Below, piece after piece: positions 53,997-63,906 of a stretch of 64,000 nucleotides of DNA (position 1 is the stretch's first letter; each line of letters starts with the position of its first letter). Source of the stretch: Candidatus Poribacteria bacterium (GTDB lineage: Bacteria; Poribacteria; WGA-4E; PCPOR2b). The DNA lies in the NCBI GenBank assembly GCA_022822005.1, contig JAJECO010000048.1, positions 52,770 through 116,769 of the forward strand. Direction: 5' to 3'. Under the pieces are notes generated by a model, which did no database searches, had not been told where the DNA came from, and was given only the letters and a program-made list of their open reading frames with translations. Position numbers and translations under genes: made by a program.

Positions 53997-55406
53997 TCAG
54001 AAATTGAGCCTGAAACCGGCCTCAACTGAGGTTTTCTGAATTGGCTCAAAGTGTGTCTTACCTGTTGCACTTTCTATCCGTCGGAAACGGTATTCACGGA
54101 GAACAGCAACCTCAAATCTCGGAAAGATCTCATATCCGATTCGCACGATGAACGCGGATTTACCATCAAGCCGGAAGAGATCCTCGAAAAAGCTCGGATC
54201 TTTACTCCCTTCCTTTTCTGGAAAACCGATGTCTGGTTCGCCGATGTTGCGCTTGACGTAGAATGCTCGGAACGATGTCCGCTCGGCTATGCCAGATTCC
54301 GTGATACCCAAGTATAACCTTGGCTCTGTGTTGGTATAATCCTCAAAAGTCGCTATGAGATTGACCTGCGGCACTGGTCTCACGGCGACCATTGAGAAGT
54401 AACCTCGCCTTGCCGGAGCGTCATCGTCCTCCTCATCCATCCCCAAAAAATCGGGAGCGACACCTTTAGCGGCATCGTAGGTGTAATCAAAAATAGTTGG
54501 ATAAAACCGTGCGCCAAAGGTGCGGTACTCCACCTTAAAAAGGGCTTGAGAAAGTGACATACCAACTCCAATCGCATTCCCCATTGCCACATCGTTTATC
54601 TCATCAATTTCATCTGCTTTCAATCCCGATTTCGTGTTTAAAAAAGCTACGTCATCATATATGTCCAAGCGCAGCGACTTGTTATGAATGAGTGGGAAAC
54701 CGATATCGACTCCCAGTGCGATAAGTGGATCTCCGTTCGGCATCAACTTTAGATCGGGTTCAATGTCCGTCAGATAGGTTGCGCCCAATTCAAGGCTGTT
54801 GAAGAGTGGTATACCACCTTCCTCCTGTTGCAAAGGACGAACAAACATCCGTCCGCCGAAAACAGTTGGGGCACCAACGTTATTAATGATCGTTTCAACG
54901 CCAGCCCTCTTCGTCTCCGTACTGAGATTTAGGCGCAAGCCGCGACGATCATAGTTTGAGTAGCCTGACATGATGAACCCGTGCCCAATAGTGGCGTAGT
55001 CCAGTGCACCGAACCGGGTATAAAATGACTCACTGAGATGGCCATAACGCACATAGCGCACAATCCGCAGGAGGGTACTGATATCGTCCCACGTCTCGCC
55101 ATCCTCAGCGAGGAGCGTATGTTCGCCGTCATCGGAGGAGTTATAAAGCAGCACAAGCCCAAGTCCAAATCCGACTTTACCGAGATCGATCTCCGGCTGC
55201 AGCTGAAATCGCAAGAACGGTTCGCCATCGATGAAGGTGAAGCCAAGTCCCGAAAGTTCTCCCCTTTTCATAGCCATCTGTTCTGGATCCGGAGGTCCTC
55301 CGTATGACAATGCTGGTCCACCTGCCCTCTCCTGTCCATAAGTTGCAACGACAAAAACGAACCATAAAATCCCTACCCAAATGGCAATGTACTTGTTCCT
55401 ATTCAT
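53997..55406 (-). CDS. Outer-membrane beta-barrel-like protein
   Basis: 469 residues. A signal peptide (WVGILWFVFVVATYGQ) is followed by alternating aromatic and polar strands (FLRFQLQPEIDLGKVGFGLG, LGVDIGFPLI, KVEYRTFGARFYPTIF, ATFEDYTNTEPRLYLGI, FEVAVLREYRF) and the chain ends VEAGFRLNF, with a terminal Phe typical of barrels recognised by the BAM machinery. No family recognised. It is the last gene of a minus-strand run with the ABC transporter, so it might be its outer-membrane partner or a porin; this is inference. AAGAGGA precedes ATG 55406. Confidence 0.7.
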   Translation of the reverse strand: MNRNKYIAIWVGILWFVFVVATYGQERAGGPALSYGGPPDPEQMAMKRGELSGLGFTFIDGEPFLRFQLQPEIDLGKVGFGLGLVLLYNSSDDGEHTLLAEDGETWDDISTLLRIVRYVRYGHLSESFYTRFGALDYATIGHGFIMSGYSNYDRRGLRLNLSTETKRAGVETIINNVGAPTVFGGRMFVRPLQQEEGGIPLFNSLELGATYLTDIEPDLKLMPNGDPLIALGVDIGFPLIHNKSLRLDIYDDVAFLNTKSGLKADEIDEINDVAMGNAIGVGMSLSQALFKVEYRTFGARFYPTIFDYTYDAAKGVAPDFLGMDEEDDDAPARRGYFSMVAVRPVPQVNLIATFEDYTNTEPRLYLGITESGIAERTSFRAFYVKRNIGEPDIGFPEKEGSKDPSFFEDLFRLDGKSAFIVRIGYEIFPRFEVAVLREYRFRRIESATGKTHFEPIQKTSVEAGFRLNF

Positions 55407-55487
55407 GGCTGTCCTCTTAAAGCACATTTTGTATAAGTTCTTGGCTCAGTAGACAGTTATCAACGTCGATGCGTGGCAGTGTCAGCT

Positions 55488-56039
55488 TTATTTGAAAACA
55501 CGAAACAGAATATCGAAAACTGCGTGATCATCGACGCGATGGTTGAAGGTATCCCGACAGACTGTCATTTTTCCAAGCCCACTTTGGAACTTGAGTCGGA
55601 TTTTAATGGCGGTACTCGGGATCAACGCATCAAGAGCAAAAACTTCATAAAAATCCTGTCGTTCTTCCGGTTCCAAGATAATAGGGAGGCTGTTGCGCAG
55701 TAGGCTTGGGAAGAGCACTGCGTGGGGGACTTCATATAGCTCCGTATCTTGCCACCTGTGTCCAATCTTCGCTTGGAACTGGCACGCTTGAACTGTAACA
55801 GGAACCTGATCGCCTTCGTTATAGATGCGACACGAAACGAGAAAGAGCAGATGTCCGCCGCGTGTAATAAAGCAGTTTGTCTGTCTTGCTAATAATTCGA
55901 CACTGACATGACTGCCTCGGCGCCTTCGACTGTGGCTCCGTTTGTCAGCATGGTCCACGCGGAGATCATAGATCCATTTAGAGGCAGCAAGTATCACAGC
56001 GATGATACTGAGAATGAGAGCAAGTGTTGCATGGTTCAT
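55488..56039 (-). CDS. Membrane-anchored protein of unknown function
   Basis: 183 residues. One N-terminal membrane helix (LALILSIIAVILAASKW) and a basic stretch (KRSHSRRRRGSH) suggest the rest faces the cytoplasm. The remainder forms one beta-rich domain (HLLFLVSCRIYNEGDQVPVTVQACQFQ ... TAIKIRLKF) that resembles an immunoglobulin-like accessory fold. No catalytic motif. Placed between the DUF1854 gene and the outer-membrane gene. Confidence 0.6.
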   Translation of the reverse strand: MNHATLALILSIIAVILAASKWIYDLRVDHADKRSHSRRRRGSHVSVELLARQTNCFITRGGHLLFLVSCRIYNEGDQVPVTVQACQFQAKIGHRWQDTELYEVPHAVLFPSLLRNSLPIILEPEERQDFYEVFALDALIPSTAIKIRLKFQSGLGKMTVCRDTFNHRVDDHAVFDILFRVFK

Positions 56040-56099
56040 TGGTGATTCAAAATCCTCCTTGCATGAAACATGGGGTGCTACTATCCCACGTTTTGCATA

Positions 56100-56627
56100 T
56101 CAGATCTGTGTTTCAAGGAGGGCTATACTCTTCGGATCTAATTGATGATAGTTGACAATTTCGTATCGATTCCCATCAATATCTTTGATCAACACCCGTC
56201 CGCCGCTGAGTGAGGTGATATCATTCCGAGAACGCAGGTCAAAAAAGACGGAACCGCTGTCGGTCTCAGCTTCCCACTGTGTGACACCAAACTGTCCCTC
56301 AAGGGAGTAAATCCTCGTGATCTTTGGCATGAAATAGCACTTTTTTAGCTCTTCCGCCAAAAGTGTCCGATCCGCCCTTTCTAACTGGTTTATATCCTCA
56401 ATCAAGCCAAGCTCGTTTTTCTGGGCATCAAGTAGACTGATATATTGATCCGGCTGGGTCAATGGAAACGTGCGCACCGGCTCAACCGGCGCATGAACTG
56501 AACCGTCTGGGAGTTCCGCTTGCAATTCTGCAAACTGATTGTGACTGATTTTCACGAGTTTAGGATCAAGAAATTGCGCCTCATCTTCAATCCGAATAGG
56601 CTGCTTCACTGTATCTGCTCCTTTCAC
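56100..56627 (-). CDS. DUF1854 protein
   Basis: 175 residues of the DUF1854 family. The segments FPLTQPDQYISLLDAQKNELGLIEDINQL and ITRIYSLEGQFGVTQWEAETD are the recognisable core. In many bacteria this gene sits next to a fused ABC exporter, as here (gap of nine bases), and was noted near cyanophycin genes in Burkholderiales. It is probably an accessory subunit or regulator of the transporter; its biochemistry is unknown to me. No membrane segment or signal. Confidence 0.8.
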   Translation of the reverse strand: MKGADTVKQPIRIEDEAQFLDPKLVKISHNQFAELQAELPDGSVHAPVEPVRTFPLTQPDQYISLLDAQKNELGLIEDINQLERADRTLLAEELKKCYFMPKITRIYSLEGQFGVTQWEAETDSGSVFFDLRSRNDITSLSGGRVLIKDIDGNRYEIVNYHQLDPKSIALLETQI

Positions 56628-56636
56628 ATCCCATTT

Positions 56637-59003
56637 TTACCACGCCCGAATCTTCGAGAGTTCCGTCTGCTTTTCGCATAAGTTGGCATAAGTTCCACCT
56701 TTGGCGATAAGCTCTTCGTGTGTACCAATCTCATCAATTGTCCCTTCTTTGAGGACAACGAGCCGATTGGCATGTTTGAGCGTCGAAAGGCGATGTGCGA
56801 TCGCGAAGACGGTTCGTCCTTGAATCAGCCGCCCCAACGCCTCTTGGATTCTTGACTCGGTCTCCGTATCAACGGACGAAGTTGCTTCATCGAGGATGAG
56901 AATGCGTGGATTTTTGAGGATGGCACGAGCGATGGAAATCCGCTGACGTTCTCCACCGGAGACGCGCGCGCCCCTTTCGCCGACCGTTGTGTCGTAGCCA
57001 TCGGGAAATTTAATGATAAAGTCGTGGGCGTTTGCAGCTTTAGCCGCTGCGATAATTTCCTGACGCGTTGCATCCGGTTTCCCGTAGCCGATATTGTCGG
57101 CGACGGTGCCTTCAAACAGGAACGGTTCCTGCAGCACCACTCCGATTTGTCCCCGCAAAGACCGGAGTTCGATATCACGACTATCATGACCATCAATGAG
57201 AATGTCACCCTCATTGGGATCGTAGAATCGGGTGACTAAATTGATAAGGGTGCTCTTGCCCGCACCGCTATGTCCAACCAGCCCAATCATCTCTCCCGGC
57301 TTAGTGGTAAAACTAATACCGTTGATGGCGTTTTTCTCATTATCATAAGAGAAGAAAACGTCGCGAAATTCGACCTGACCCCGCATATTTGGAAGATCAA
57401 CGGCATCTTTACGGCTCGCGACACTGGGCGGCGTATCAAGGATCTCAAAAACCCGCTCAGCAGAAGTTGCGGCTCTTAGGAATCGGCGGTTCATCTGAGC
57501 AAGCGTTCTTACGGGCTGTAAAAACTGGGTCATATAGGTCATGAATAGCATAATCTCGCCGAGCGTTAATTCTCCATTCAAGATCTGGCGTCCCCCAACT
57601 AACCAGATGAGCACTGTTCCAATATAGGTCAGGAAAGTCATGATTGGCTGATAAAGTGTCCACAGCTTGGCGGCATTCATCTCCCCTTCAAAAACCTGGT
57701 GGGTCTGTTCTTCGAAACGATCGACTTCGTATTTCTCACGGGTGAACGCTTTGACAACCCGTATCCCTGGAATTGTACTTGCCAAAATTGTACTAATCCC
57801 GGCGTAGCGTCTCCACAGGACATGGAAAACCTTGTGCATCTTGTGTCCAAAGTAGAATGAGAACAGGACAATGAGAGGAATGGGAAGCAATACCCAAAGT
57901 GCCAGCTGCCAGTTAATAACAAACATGATAATGCACATATAGACCAATGCCATTGAATCGCCGATAATATCCTGCAATCCCTCAGCGATAAAGTCTCGTA
58001 GCCGCCCGACATCCTGAGTAATGCGTGACATCAGATTTCCCGTCTCCCGCTGTTGATAGAAATCAAGAGAAAGGACACTCATGTGCTGAAAAGCATCATT
58101 CCGCAATGTCAAGGTGATACGTTGGCCGACCCACGTCATCATGTACCCCCGCACTGCTGAGAAAACTGCCGTGAAAACATGCGCCCCGACCATCATAAAT
58201 ACAATGGTCAACAGTTGTCCAAATGCACCCGGATCAACCGGTTGTCCTCCTGTCATTGCCATCGTTGCAGGCACGAGGATGTCATCGACAAGGTTCTTGC
58301 TCAGAATGGGGGGATAGACGCCTACAAGTCGTATGACCAGCATGATTAGTAACGCCGGCACAGAAACCTTCCAAAATGGAATCGCATATTTTAGCAACCG
58401 AACGAGGAGTTTTCCTTTTTCGACGCAGTTCGGGCATACGTCAGACCACCGCGGGATCGGACGTCCACAGGTTTCACATCTAATCTTCTTTTTTCCGGGA
58501 TCGACAAATTTCCGATGCCTCTTAGATTTTTCCGCGTCTTCCGGCTTGACCTTGTCAATTAACGTTTCGATTTCTGGGGTTGCTTCAGCAAACTTGGGAG
58601 CTAACCGCTTGGAGTAACGAGCAACTTCAACTGCTCCCTCTGATGTTCGTACCTTCATGAAGTTATTGCCATACAACTCTCGTATTTCGATTTCGTCAAT
58701 GGCTTCAAGCGCGATGTTTTGGACTTCAGGTGCAGGCACACCATTTTGATTAAAGGCAAGCAGGCGTTTTTCTGTCGCTAACACCCAATCTTTCCCGTAA
58801 CTGCCATCAAACTGTAGGTCTGTTGAGATAGCAATTTTAATATCTTCTTTTTCCTCCAGCACACTTTCAAGCTGACGTTGAAGTGCTGCTGGAACCTCCT
58901 CTAAAATTGTCATCTCTGCATCGGGTCGTCTGGCGTTGCTCCTTCTACCGGTAGAGCGAGCCATCCGATGCATGTCCCGTCTGGAAAATCCCCCACTGTG
59001 CAT
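56637..59003 (-). CDS. Fused ABC exporter with N-terminal soluble domain and zinc ribbon
   Basis: 788 residues. Residues about 30-170 are a soluble domain (ISTDLQFDGSYGKDWVLATEKRLLAF, PH-like). A zinc ribbon follows, CETCGRPIPRWSDVCPNC. Then come six membrane helices of type IV/MsbA class (about 210-490) and a nucleotide-binding domain with Walker A GHSGAGKST, signature VSGGERQRISIARA, Walker B ILILDEATSSVD and switch His in IAHRLST. Homodimeric export is expected; substrate unknown. The ATG at 59003 has AAGGAGG; a longer frame to 59060 is not needed. DUF1854 follows after nine bases. Confidence 0.9.
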   Translation of the reverse strand: MHSGGFSRRDMHRMARSTGRRSNARRPDAEMTILEEVPAALQRQLESVLEEKEDIKIAISTDLQFDGSYGKDWVLATEKRLLAFNQNGVPAPEVQNIALEAIDEIEIRELYGNNFMKVRTSEGAVEVARYSKRLAPKFAEATPEIETLIDKVKPEDAEKSKRHRKFVDPGKKKIRCETCGRPIPRWSDVCPNCVEKGKLLVRLLKYAIPFWKVSVPALLIMLVIRLVGVYPPILSKNLVDDILVPATMAMTGGQPVDPGAFGQLLTIVFMMVGAHVFTAVFSAVRGYMMTWVGQRITLTLRNDAFQHMSVLSLDFYQQRETGNLMSRITQDVGRLRDFIAEGLQDIIGDSMALVYMCIIMFVINWQLALWVLLPIPLIVLFSFYFGHKMHKVFHVLWRRYAGISTILASTIPGIRVVKAFTREKYEVDRFEEQTHQVFEGEMNAAKLWTLYQPIMTFLTYIGTVLIWLVGGRQILNGELTLGEIMLFMTYMTQFLQPVRTLAQMNRRFLRAATSAERVFEILDTPPSVASRKDAVDLPNMRGQVEFRDVFFSYDNEKNAINGISFTTKPGEMIGLVGHSGAGKSTLINLVTRFYDPNEGDILIDGHDSRDIELRSLRGQIGVVLQEPFLFEGTVADNIGYGKPDATRQEIIAAAKAANAHDFIIKFPDGYDTTVGERGARVSGGERQRISIARAILKNPRILILDEATSSVDTETESRIQEALGRLIQGRTVFAIAHRLSTLKHANRLVVLKEGTIDEIGTHEELIAKGGTYANLCEKQTELSKIRAW

Positions 59004-59390
59004 AAGAAAACCTCCTTGATGAAACACAAAAACGAAAACCGCGCTGATGAATTTTGGCACGGTCTTTTTTGGACGACGGAGTGTAGAAAATGTTGAGGCG
59101 AAATTGGGGAGGGTACAAAGCGATAGGCAAAATCAGCAAAGATTCAGAGAAGTGGAAGAAGTTGAGTTTTCGCGGATAAGAGGTACGATTGGAGGGAGGA
59201 TCGGACTACTGTGTCTACGATTTCCGAAAGGACAGGATGATTCCAGCGTACAATCATCGACTCACGGTGCATAAGGCGAAAGACCTCCATTGGAACTCGT
59301 TGAGCCGACAGCACCGGAGCCTATGTTTATCCTAAGATCGGGAGTAACCTACAACCATAAATACCGAGAGTGGTAGGCGCATCGTCTGCA
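59004..59390. other. Noncoding gap upstream of the ABC exporter gene
   Basis: No gene seen; open frames here lack Shine-Dalgarno sites. A 7-bp imperfect stem with a T-run (about 59039-59071, plus strand) has no plus-strand gene to end. No clear minus-strand promoter found. Confidence 0.4.
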
Positions 59391-60134
59391 CTAACAGCCG
59401 GTAGCGATAAATATTGCAACCTTCTGGACCAAATTACCGTCCTTCGCCATTGACGAAAGGAATAGCATCGGAGCAGCATATACGGCATAATGTGGGGTTG
59501 CGTCAATCACGAAATCTAATTGAGCGTCCCCATCTATATCGCCTGCCCAAAGGAGGGTGGGTATAGCACCAGTTGTTGAATCGTATGCGAGAAGTTCCTG
59601 AGATAACTGTCCGTTCGATAATTCGACACTATAGTTTTCCAACGAAGTAAACCCGTTTGGCCCTATATCTCCTTCGCCATAAGCCGTCAGATTATACTCA
59701 TTTTTGCTGTCCAATCCAAGGTCAAGCGACTTACCGGGACTCAAGACAGTTTGCTTAGCGGGTAATGTCTTGATGAATTTGCTATTGGGCGCAGCCAAAC
59801 CCTTTATGAGAAAAAGTGGGGGGGTCTGCTCTTCCACCGACACCATTTTTCCGGTCTTCTCTCCACGATTATCAATGAGGGGATCATAAACGGTTTCGAC
59901 TGTAATCCTCGAAGGAATTAGTACATATCCATCAGATGTTGCGTACAGTCCCATCCAGACCTCCCCTGATTCTGCTGATACCTCGTCGCCGTGAAACGCC
60001 CCTACCTGCAAGAGTTGGATTTCAGATTCCACCGGTGATGCCGCTGCGTGATCGGAACAACCAAACATAACGCAACAGATCCAGCCCGCCCCAAAAATAG
60101 ACATTGTAATTGTGAATGACATACGAACTAACAT
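59391..60134 (-). CDS. Putative lipoprotein with FG-GAP-like segment
   Basis: 247 residues. N-terminal signal with lipobox VMFGC. The chain is beta-rich, and near residue 205 has WAGDIDGDAQLDFVID, an FG-GAP/VCBS-like calcium loop (Asp-x-Asp-Gly-Asp). The tail is hydrophobic (FLSSMAKDGNLVQKVAIFIATGC). No family recognised; a role in binding at the cell surface is possible. AAGGAGGA precedes the ATG at 60134. Divergent from the NHL-barrel gene, separated by 350 bases with the promoter at 60382. Confidence 0.6.
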   Translation of the reverse strand: MLVRMSFTITMSIFGAGWICCVMFGCSDHAAASPVESEIQLLQVGAFHGDEVSAESGEVWMGLYATSDGYVLIPSRITVETVYDPLIDNRGEKTGKMVSVEEQTPPLFLIKGLAAPNSKFIKTLPAKQTVLSPGKSLDLGLDSKNEYNLTAYGEGDIGPNGFTSLENYSVELSNGQLSQELLAYDSTTGAIPTLLWAGDIDGDAQLDFVIDATPHYAVYAAPMLFLSSMAKDGNLVQKVAIFIATGC

Positions 60135-60381
60135 GGTCTTATTCCTCCTTATCTCAGATTGTGTTTCAGCTTACCTATCTTCAAAGGTTTCAAAACGATG
60201 CGCTATCATGTTGAGCAAGAGACGTGCCAAAACTACTAATCTCTTATGCGACAAGGGATTTGAGCCGGTTTACAGATATAGGGAAGGGAAGAGTGTCTTG
60301 ATTCAGTGACACTTAGGACATGGGGACGTGGGAGGTGTGTCTCTGAACATACACACCCACTCACTTGCAAATTCTAAGGGC

Positions 60382-60410
60382 TTGAATTTTTGGATAGTTC
60401 GTGCTATACT
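60382..60410 (+). promoter_or_regulatory. Sigma-70-like promoter for the NHL-barrel gene
   Basis: TTGAAT (60382-60387), 17-bp spacer, TATACT (60405-60410), 77 bases before the ATG. The remaining 60135-60381 gap has no recognisable gene. Confidence 0.65.
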
Positions 60411-60487
60411 GAAAATATAAAATAGATAGATGGATTTGATAGACATCAATACATATAAAACTAAATCATTTGAGGACACCTGATCTA

Positions 60488-62518
60488 ATGAAAAAATCGA
60501 TTGCTTTTTTGCTTATTATGCCTGCTCTTCTTGTCTGGCAGGCGGCTGACATATTTGCTGTAGGTTTTTTGAACTTTGAGCGGGAGTTCAGTGGGAAAGG
60601 CTCAACGGACGGTTTTTTTAGTAAAAATATTCGTGTTGGATTTGATGCGACAGGTAATATTTATATCAGCGATGCAGATAACCGGTTGGTTCAGAAACTG
60701 TCATCAACCGGTGAATTTATCATGCAAATTCCGAAAGAGAAGACTATAGAGAGCATACTGAGAAAGCCGGGAGATATTACGGTCGATGGAGATGGTAATA
60801 TCTACGTTGTTGATCAGGCTATACCGCATCATATCCCGGAAACCGCGGATCCGAAGCTTTATTGGTTTGGTCCCTGCGTTTATAAATTCAATCGAGATGG
60901 CGAATTACAGCATACTTATGTTGTTGACGCGATCGACGTGCGCCCCAAAGTGGTTCTGCCCACACGCTTGATGATTGATGAGGAGGGCAAAACGGCATTC
61001 GCCTATCAACCGAGGAACTATGATCGAGCAGTTTTCATTGATGTTGACAACCGAAGCCAACTGTATGTGTTAGATGCGAAAAATGCAACGGTCCACCAAT
61101 TTGGTGCGGATGGGAAGAAGTTGAACACCTTTGGCAGGTACGGCGCTGGCAATGGAGAGTTTGATAGCGATGCATCAGATATCGAAATTGATATTGAAGG
61201 AAACGTCTTGATTGCGGACACGGGCAACCATCGCGTTGTTAAATTTAACGCGGCAGGAAAGTTTATGTCCAGTTTTGGAACAAAGGGACGGGCAGAGGGA
61301 GAATTCATCAAACCTATCGCCATTGTTACTTTATCGACGGGCGAAATTTTGGTTAAAGATAAGAGCCAATTCAAAAGGTTTTTGGGAAGCCCACTCGCAA
61401 ATTTCTTGGACGTTGTTTCACCGTCTGGACAGGGACTTGCCGATGTTTATTCAACTGGCACAGGACTTGTCAATTCGGTCATTGACACCACTCGCCCACG
61501 TTCTGCTTATCTTAACCCCAATTCGCAGACGTCCGACTTGGCTATCCTGCATCGGCGAATCCGTCTGCTTGAGGAGGCGGAATATCGCCGTTACCTTAAC
61601 GACTATCTCGATAAAGAAGACGAAAAAGATGAGAACAAACAGGAAGAAGATGAAGATCTAAAAACCAAAGAAATTCGTGAAACAATTTATCACAACGTCA
61701 TCGCGCGTGTACAGCGGTTTAGTAGCGCTGGAACATACAAAGGACGCGTGGTTTATGAAGTGGATCGACGGAGTGCAGAAGACCATGATCTCGCTTTCCT
61801 CACATTAGACCCCCTCGGTCACATCTACCTGCGCGATGGAGGCGATTTAACCATTCGTCAATATTCCATTGAAGGTTTTACGGTTAAGCCATCGCACATG
61901 AATGCAGTTTATAATAGTAGAGCAGTCAATCGTGATAATGACTTCATCGAAGACTATGAGGATATCGATGCTGACGCGGATGTCGATGATCAATTAAATC
62001 TGCTACAATTGAACAACTCCTTCTTTTGGACGTACAATCTCTCGGAACGCTGGAACTTAACCCTTGCGGATGTATTCACTTATGCTGAACAGGATGAACG
62101 TTATATAACACCGCCGAAGGAAGAAGATAGCTACGATTTTGAGACTCAAGCGTTGACGAATACAGCTGTTGCTAATCTGAAATTTATAATAAATCCTAAC
62201 GCCTACCACTACAAGGAATTTAATCTGTATGCCGAGCGGCTTGATGGCACAACAGATCTCTATCAACAGTCACTTTTTCCAGATCTAAACCGCCAAGCTC
62301 AAGAGGGTGAGGGCGATGCAAGTTCGCTGGCTATTGGAGGGAATTGGGACGTATTCACGGATGTGAATCTGTGGTTAGAATACACAGATCTTAATCCAGC
62401 GGAGACCAGTCGTAATTTCGTGCGTCGTTATTTTGACGCTTCGGGCAATCTCTACGAGGTCTTTGGCAGCCGCAATCAGGCGAAACAGTTTGTGGGCGAG
62501 TTAACGATTAAGTTTTAG
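60488..62518 (+). CDS. Secreted NHL-propeller protein fused to a beta-barrel
   Basis: 676 residues. Signal peptide (IAFLLIMPALLVWQAADIFA), then an NHL propeller (residues about 30-300; GFDATGNIYISDADNRLVQ, GDITVDGDGNIYVVD, DIEIDIEGNVLIADTGNHRVVKF). A highly acidic linker follows (EDEKDENKQEEDEDLK). The C-terminal 180 residues read like barrel strands (FFWTYNLSERWNLTLADVF, WDVFTDVNLWLEYTDL) and end in ELTIKF with terminal Phe, so an outer-membrane anchor is likely. The propeller would face the periplasm or the outside. The upstream GTG frame from 60470 is less likely. Confidence 0.78.
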   Translation: MKKSIAFLLIMPALLVWQAADIFAVGFLNFEREFSGKGSTDGFFSKNIRVGFDATGNIYISDADNRLVQKLSSTGEFIMQIPKEKTIESILRKPGDITVDGDGNIYVVDQAIPHHIPETADPKLYWFGPCVYKFNRDGELQHTYVVDAIDVRPKVVLPTRLMIDEEGKTAFAYQPRNYDRAVFIDVDNRSQLYVLDAKNATVHQFGADGKKLNTFGRYGAGNGEFDSDASDIEIDIEGNVLIADTGNHRVVKFNAAGKFMSSFGTKGRAEGEFIKPIAIVTLSTGEILVKDKSQFKRFLGSPLANFLDVVSPSGQGLADVYSTGTGLVNSVIDTTRPRSAYLNPNSQTSDLAILHRRIRLLEEAEYRRYLNDYLDKEDEKDENKQEEDEDLKTKEIRETIYHNVIARVQRFSSAGTYKGRVVYEVDRRSAEDHDLAFLTLDPLGHIYLRDGGDLTIRQYSIEGFTVKPSHMNAVYNSRAVNRDNDFIEDYEDIDADADVDDQLNLLQLNNSFFWTYNLSERWNLTLADVFTYAEQDERYITPPKEEDSYDFETQALTNTAVANLKFIINPNAYHYKEFNLYAERLDGTTDLYQQSLFPDLNRQAQEGEGDASSLAIGGNWDVFTDVNLWLEYTDLNPAETSRNFVRRYFDASGNLYEVFGSRNQAKQFVGELTIKF

Positions 62519-62698
62519 GTTCTGGTTGCAATTTAACTAACTTTGGCATTACACGTCCAACGGTGGATGTCAACCCTCCAAAAAATGCTGTAGTCATACC
62601 TACATCTCAAGTCTGTATCTGCCAGATTAGGTTAAGCAACCTCAGTTTTGTCCTAACGCCGGCATCATCCTTCCATAGTTGTCCTTCCCAGAAATTGT

Positions 62699-62727
62699 TT
62701 GACTTTGCCCTCAAATTTTGCTACACT
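62699..62727 (+). promoter_or_regulatory. Sigma-70-like promoter for the cyclase gene
   Basis: TTGACT (62699-62704), 17-bp spacer, TACACT (62722-62727), 131 bases before the start. The rest of the 62519-62857 gap holds no gene I can support. Confidence 0.6.
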
Positions 62728-62857
62728 GAACCTTCCCCAAAATAGGATATGTCTATCAGCTAATTGAAAGGCATGAAGGCTATCAAGCAGATCAGTCTCC
62801 TCTATAACGACTATTTCTTAAAGGGGCAATAGTCTCCACAAACGAAAGGAAAAAATA

Positions 62858-63820
62858 ATGTCTCACAAACACAAAAACGTGGTCAAATTTTTCGCAATCT
62901 TATTTTCCGCGGTGTTACTAATCGCGTTGACAGCAACTTGGACAATCACAGAAGAATCCAAATGGTATCCCTCCAAATGGGGAGAAGATGATCAGCGCGG
63001 CGCGGCAAACCTGCTGACAGCTGCGAAGGTTTTGGAAGCTGCCAGTCTAATTAAGGAAGGAAAAGTCTACCAACTCGGCCGGGTTTACGAAGCGGGAATG
63101 CCGCTGTTCGGCACGCGCCACTATAGCTTGCTGATTCCCCAAACTGGCAGCACCGATCACGCAAATAATGTCACATGGCATGATGAAATTGTTAGCGGCG
63201 AGATTGGACAGATTGGCACCCAATTTGATGGATTGGGACACATCGGCATCGGCGATCTTTATTACAACGGAAACAATCGACTCGACTTTGCCAAGCTCGA
63301 TGGACTGAAGAAACTGGGAGTGGAAAACGTTGGTGTTTTCGTCACCCGCGGGGTGCTCCTTGATGTTGCTGGTTATAAAGGGGTCGAACACCTTGAGGGC
63401 GGCTACGAAATCACGGTTGAAGATATAGAGGGCACGTTAAAAAAGCAAGGTGTAGAGATACGTCCGGGTGATGTGGTCCTGACGCATACCGGTTGGGGCA
63501 AATTCTGGATGACGGACAACGAGCGCTATAACGGATCGGAACCCGGTATTGGTATGGACGCAGGCAAGTACTTGGTTGACAAACAGATTGTTATGGCGGG
63601 TGCGGATAACTGGGCAATTGAAGTCATTCCGAACCCTGACGAATCGCTTTTTGCCCCTGTCCATCAACTATTCATCGCCAAAAACGGCATCTATAACATT
63701 GAGAACCTCATTACCGCAGAACTCGCAGCAGATAAGGTTTACGAGTTCGCCTTTATCTTCTCCCCACTGAGACTGAAAGGTGGCACCGGATCGCCCGGTA
63801 ATCCGATTGCGATTCACTGA
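62858..63820 (+). CDS. Cyclase family protein (kynurenine formamidase-like), exported
   Basis: 320 residues of the PF04199 cyclase/amidohydrolase family. An N-terminal hydrophobic segment (FFAILFSAVLLIALTATWTI) suggests export or membrane anchoring. The metal-site region appears as GTQFDGLGHIGIGDLYY, standing where kynurenine formamidases have HxGTHxDxPxH, so the first His is replaced by Gln or absent. Later blocks include GDVVLTHTGWGKFW and GIGMDAGKYLVDKQIVMAGADNWAIE. Substrate unknown. Shine-Dalgarno AAAGGA lies near the ATG. Confidence 0.85.
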   Translation: MSHKHKNVVKFFAILFSAVLLIALTATWTITEESKWYPSKWGEDDQRGAANLLTAAKVLEAASLIKEGKVYQLGRVYEAGMPLFGTRHYSLLIPQTGSTDHANNVTWHDEIVSGEIGQIGTQFDGLGHIGIGDLYYNGNNRLDFAKLDGLKKLGVENVGVFVTRGVLLDVAGYKGVEHLEGGYEITVEDIEGTLKKQGVEIRPGDVVLTHTGWGKFWMTDNERYNGSEPGIGMDAGKYLVDKQIVMAGADNWAIEVIPNPDESLFAPVHQLFIAKNGIYNIENLITAELAADKVYEFAFIFSPLRLKGGTGSPGNPIAIH

Positions 63821-63890
63821 TTCGGAAGCAATTAGCCCCTTTTGATAGTATTTAGGACCTACGCAGTTGAACATTCAGATACCTGTAGTT

Positions 63891-63906
63891 CGGCGATTTA
63901 TCGCCG
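63891..63906. repeat. Perfect hairpin CGGCGA-TTTA-TCGCCG
   Basis: 6-bp stem with TTTA loop, downstream of the cyclase gene. Core shared with 21768-21779 and 4579-4606. Nearby CTGATG ... CATCAG (about 63914-63935) forms a further stem. The remaining bases to 64000 show no gene. Confidence 0.45.

Noticed and set aside
59039..59071. Stem with T-run on the plus strand
   Set aside because: No plus-strand gene precedes it, and it lies in the leader of the minus-strand ABC gene; the stem also has a mismatch.
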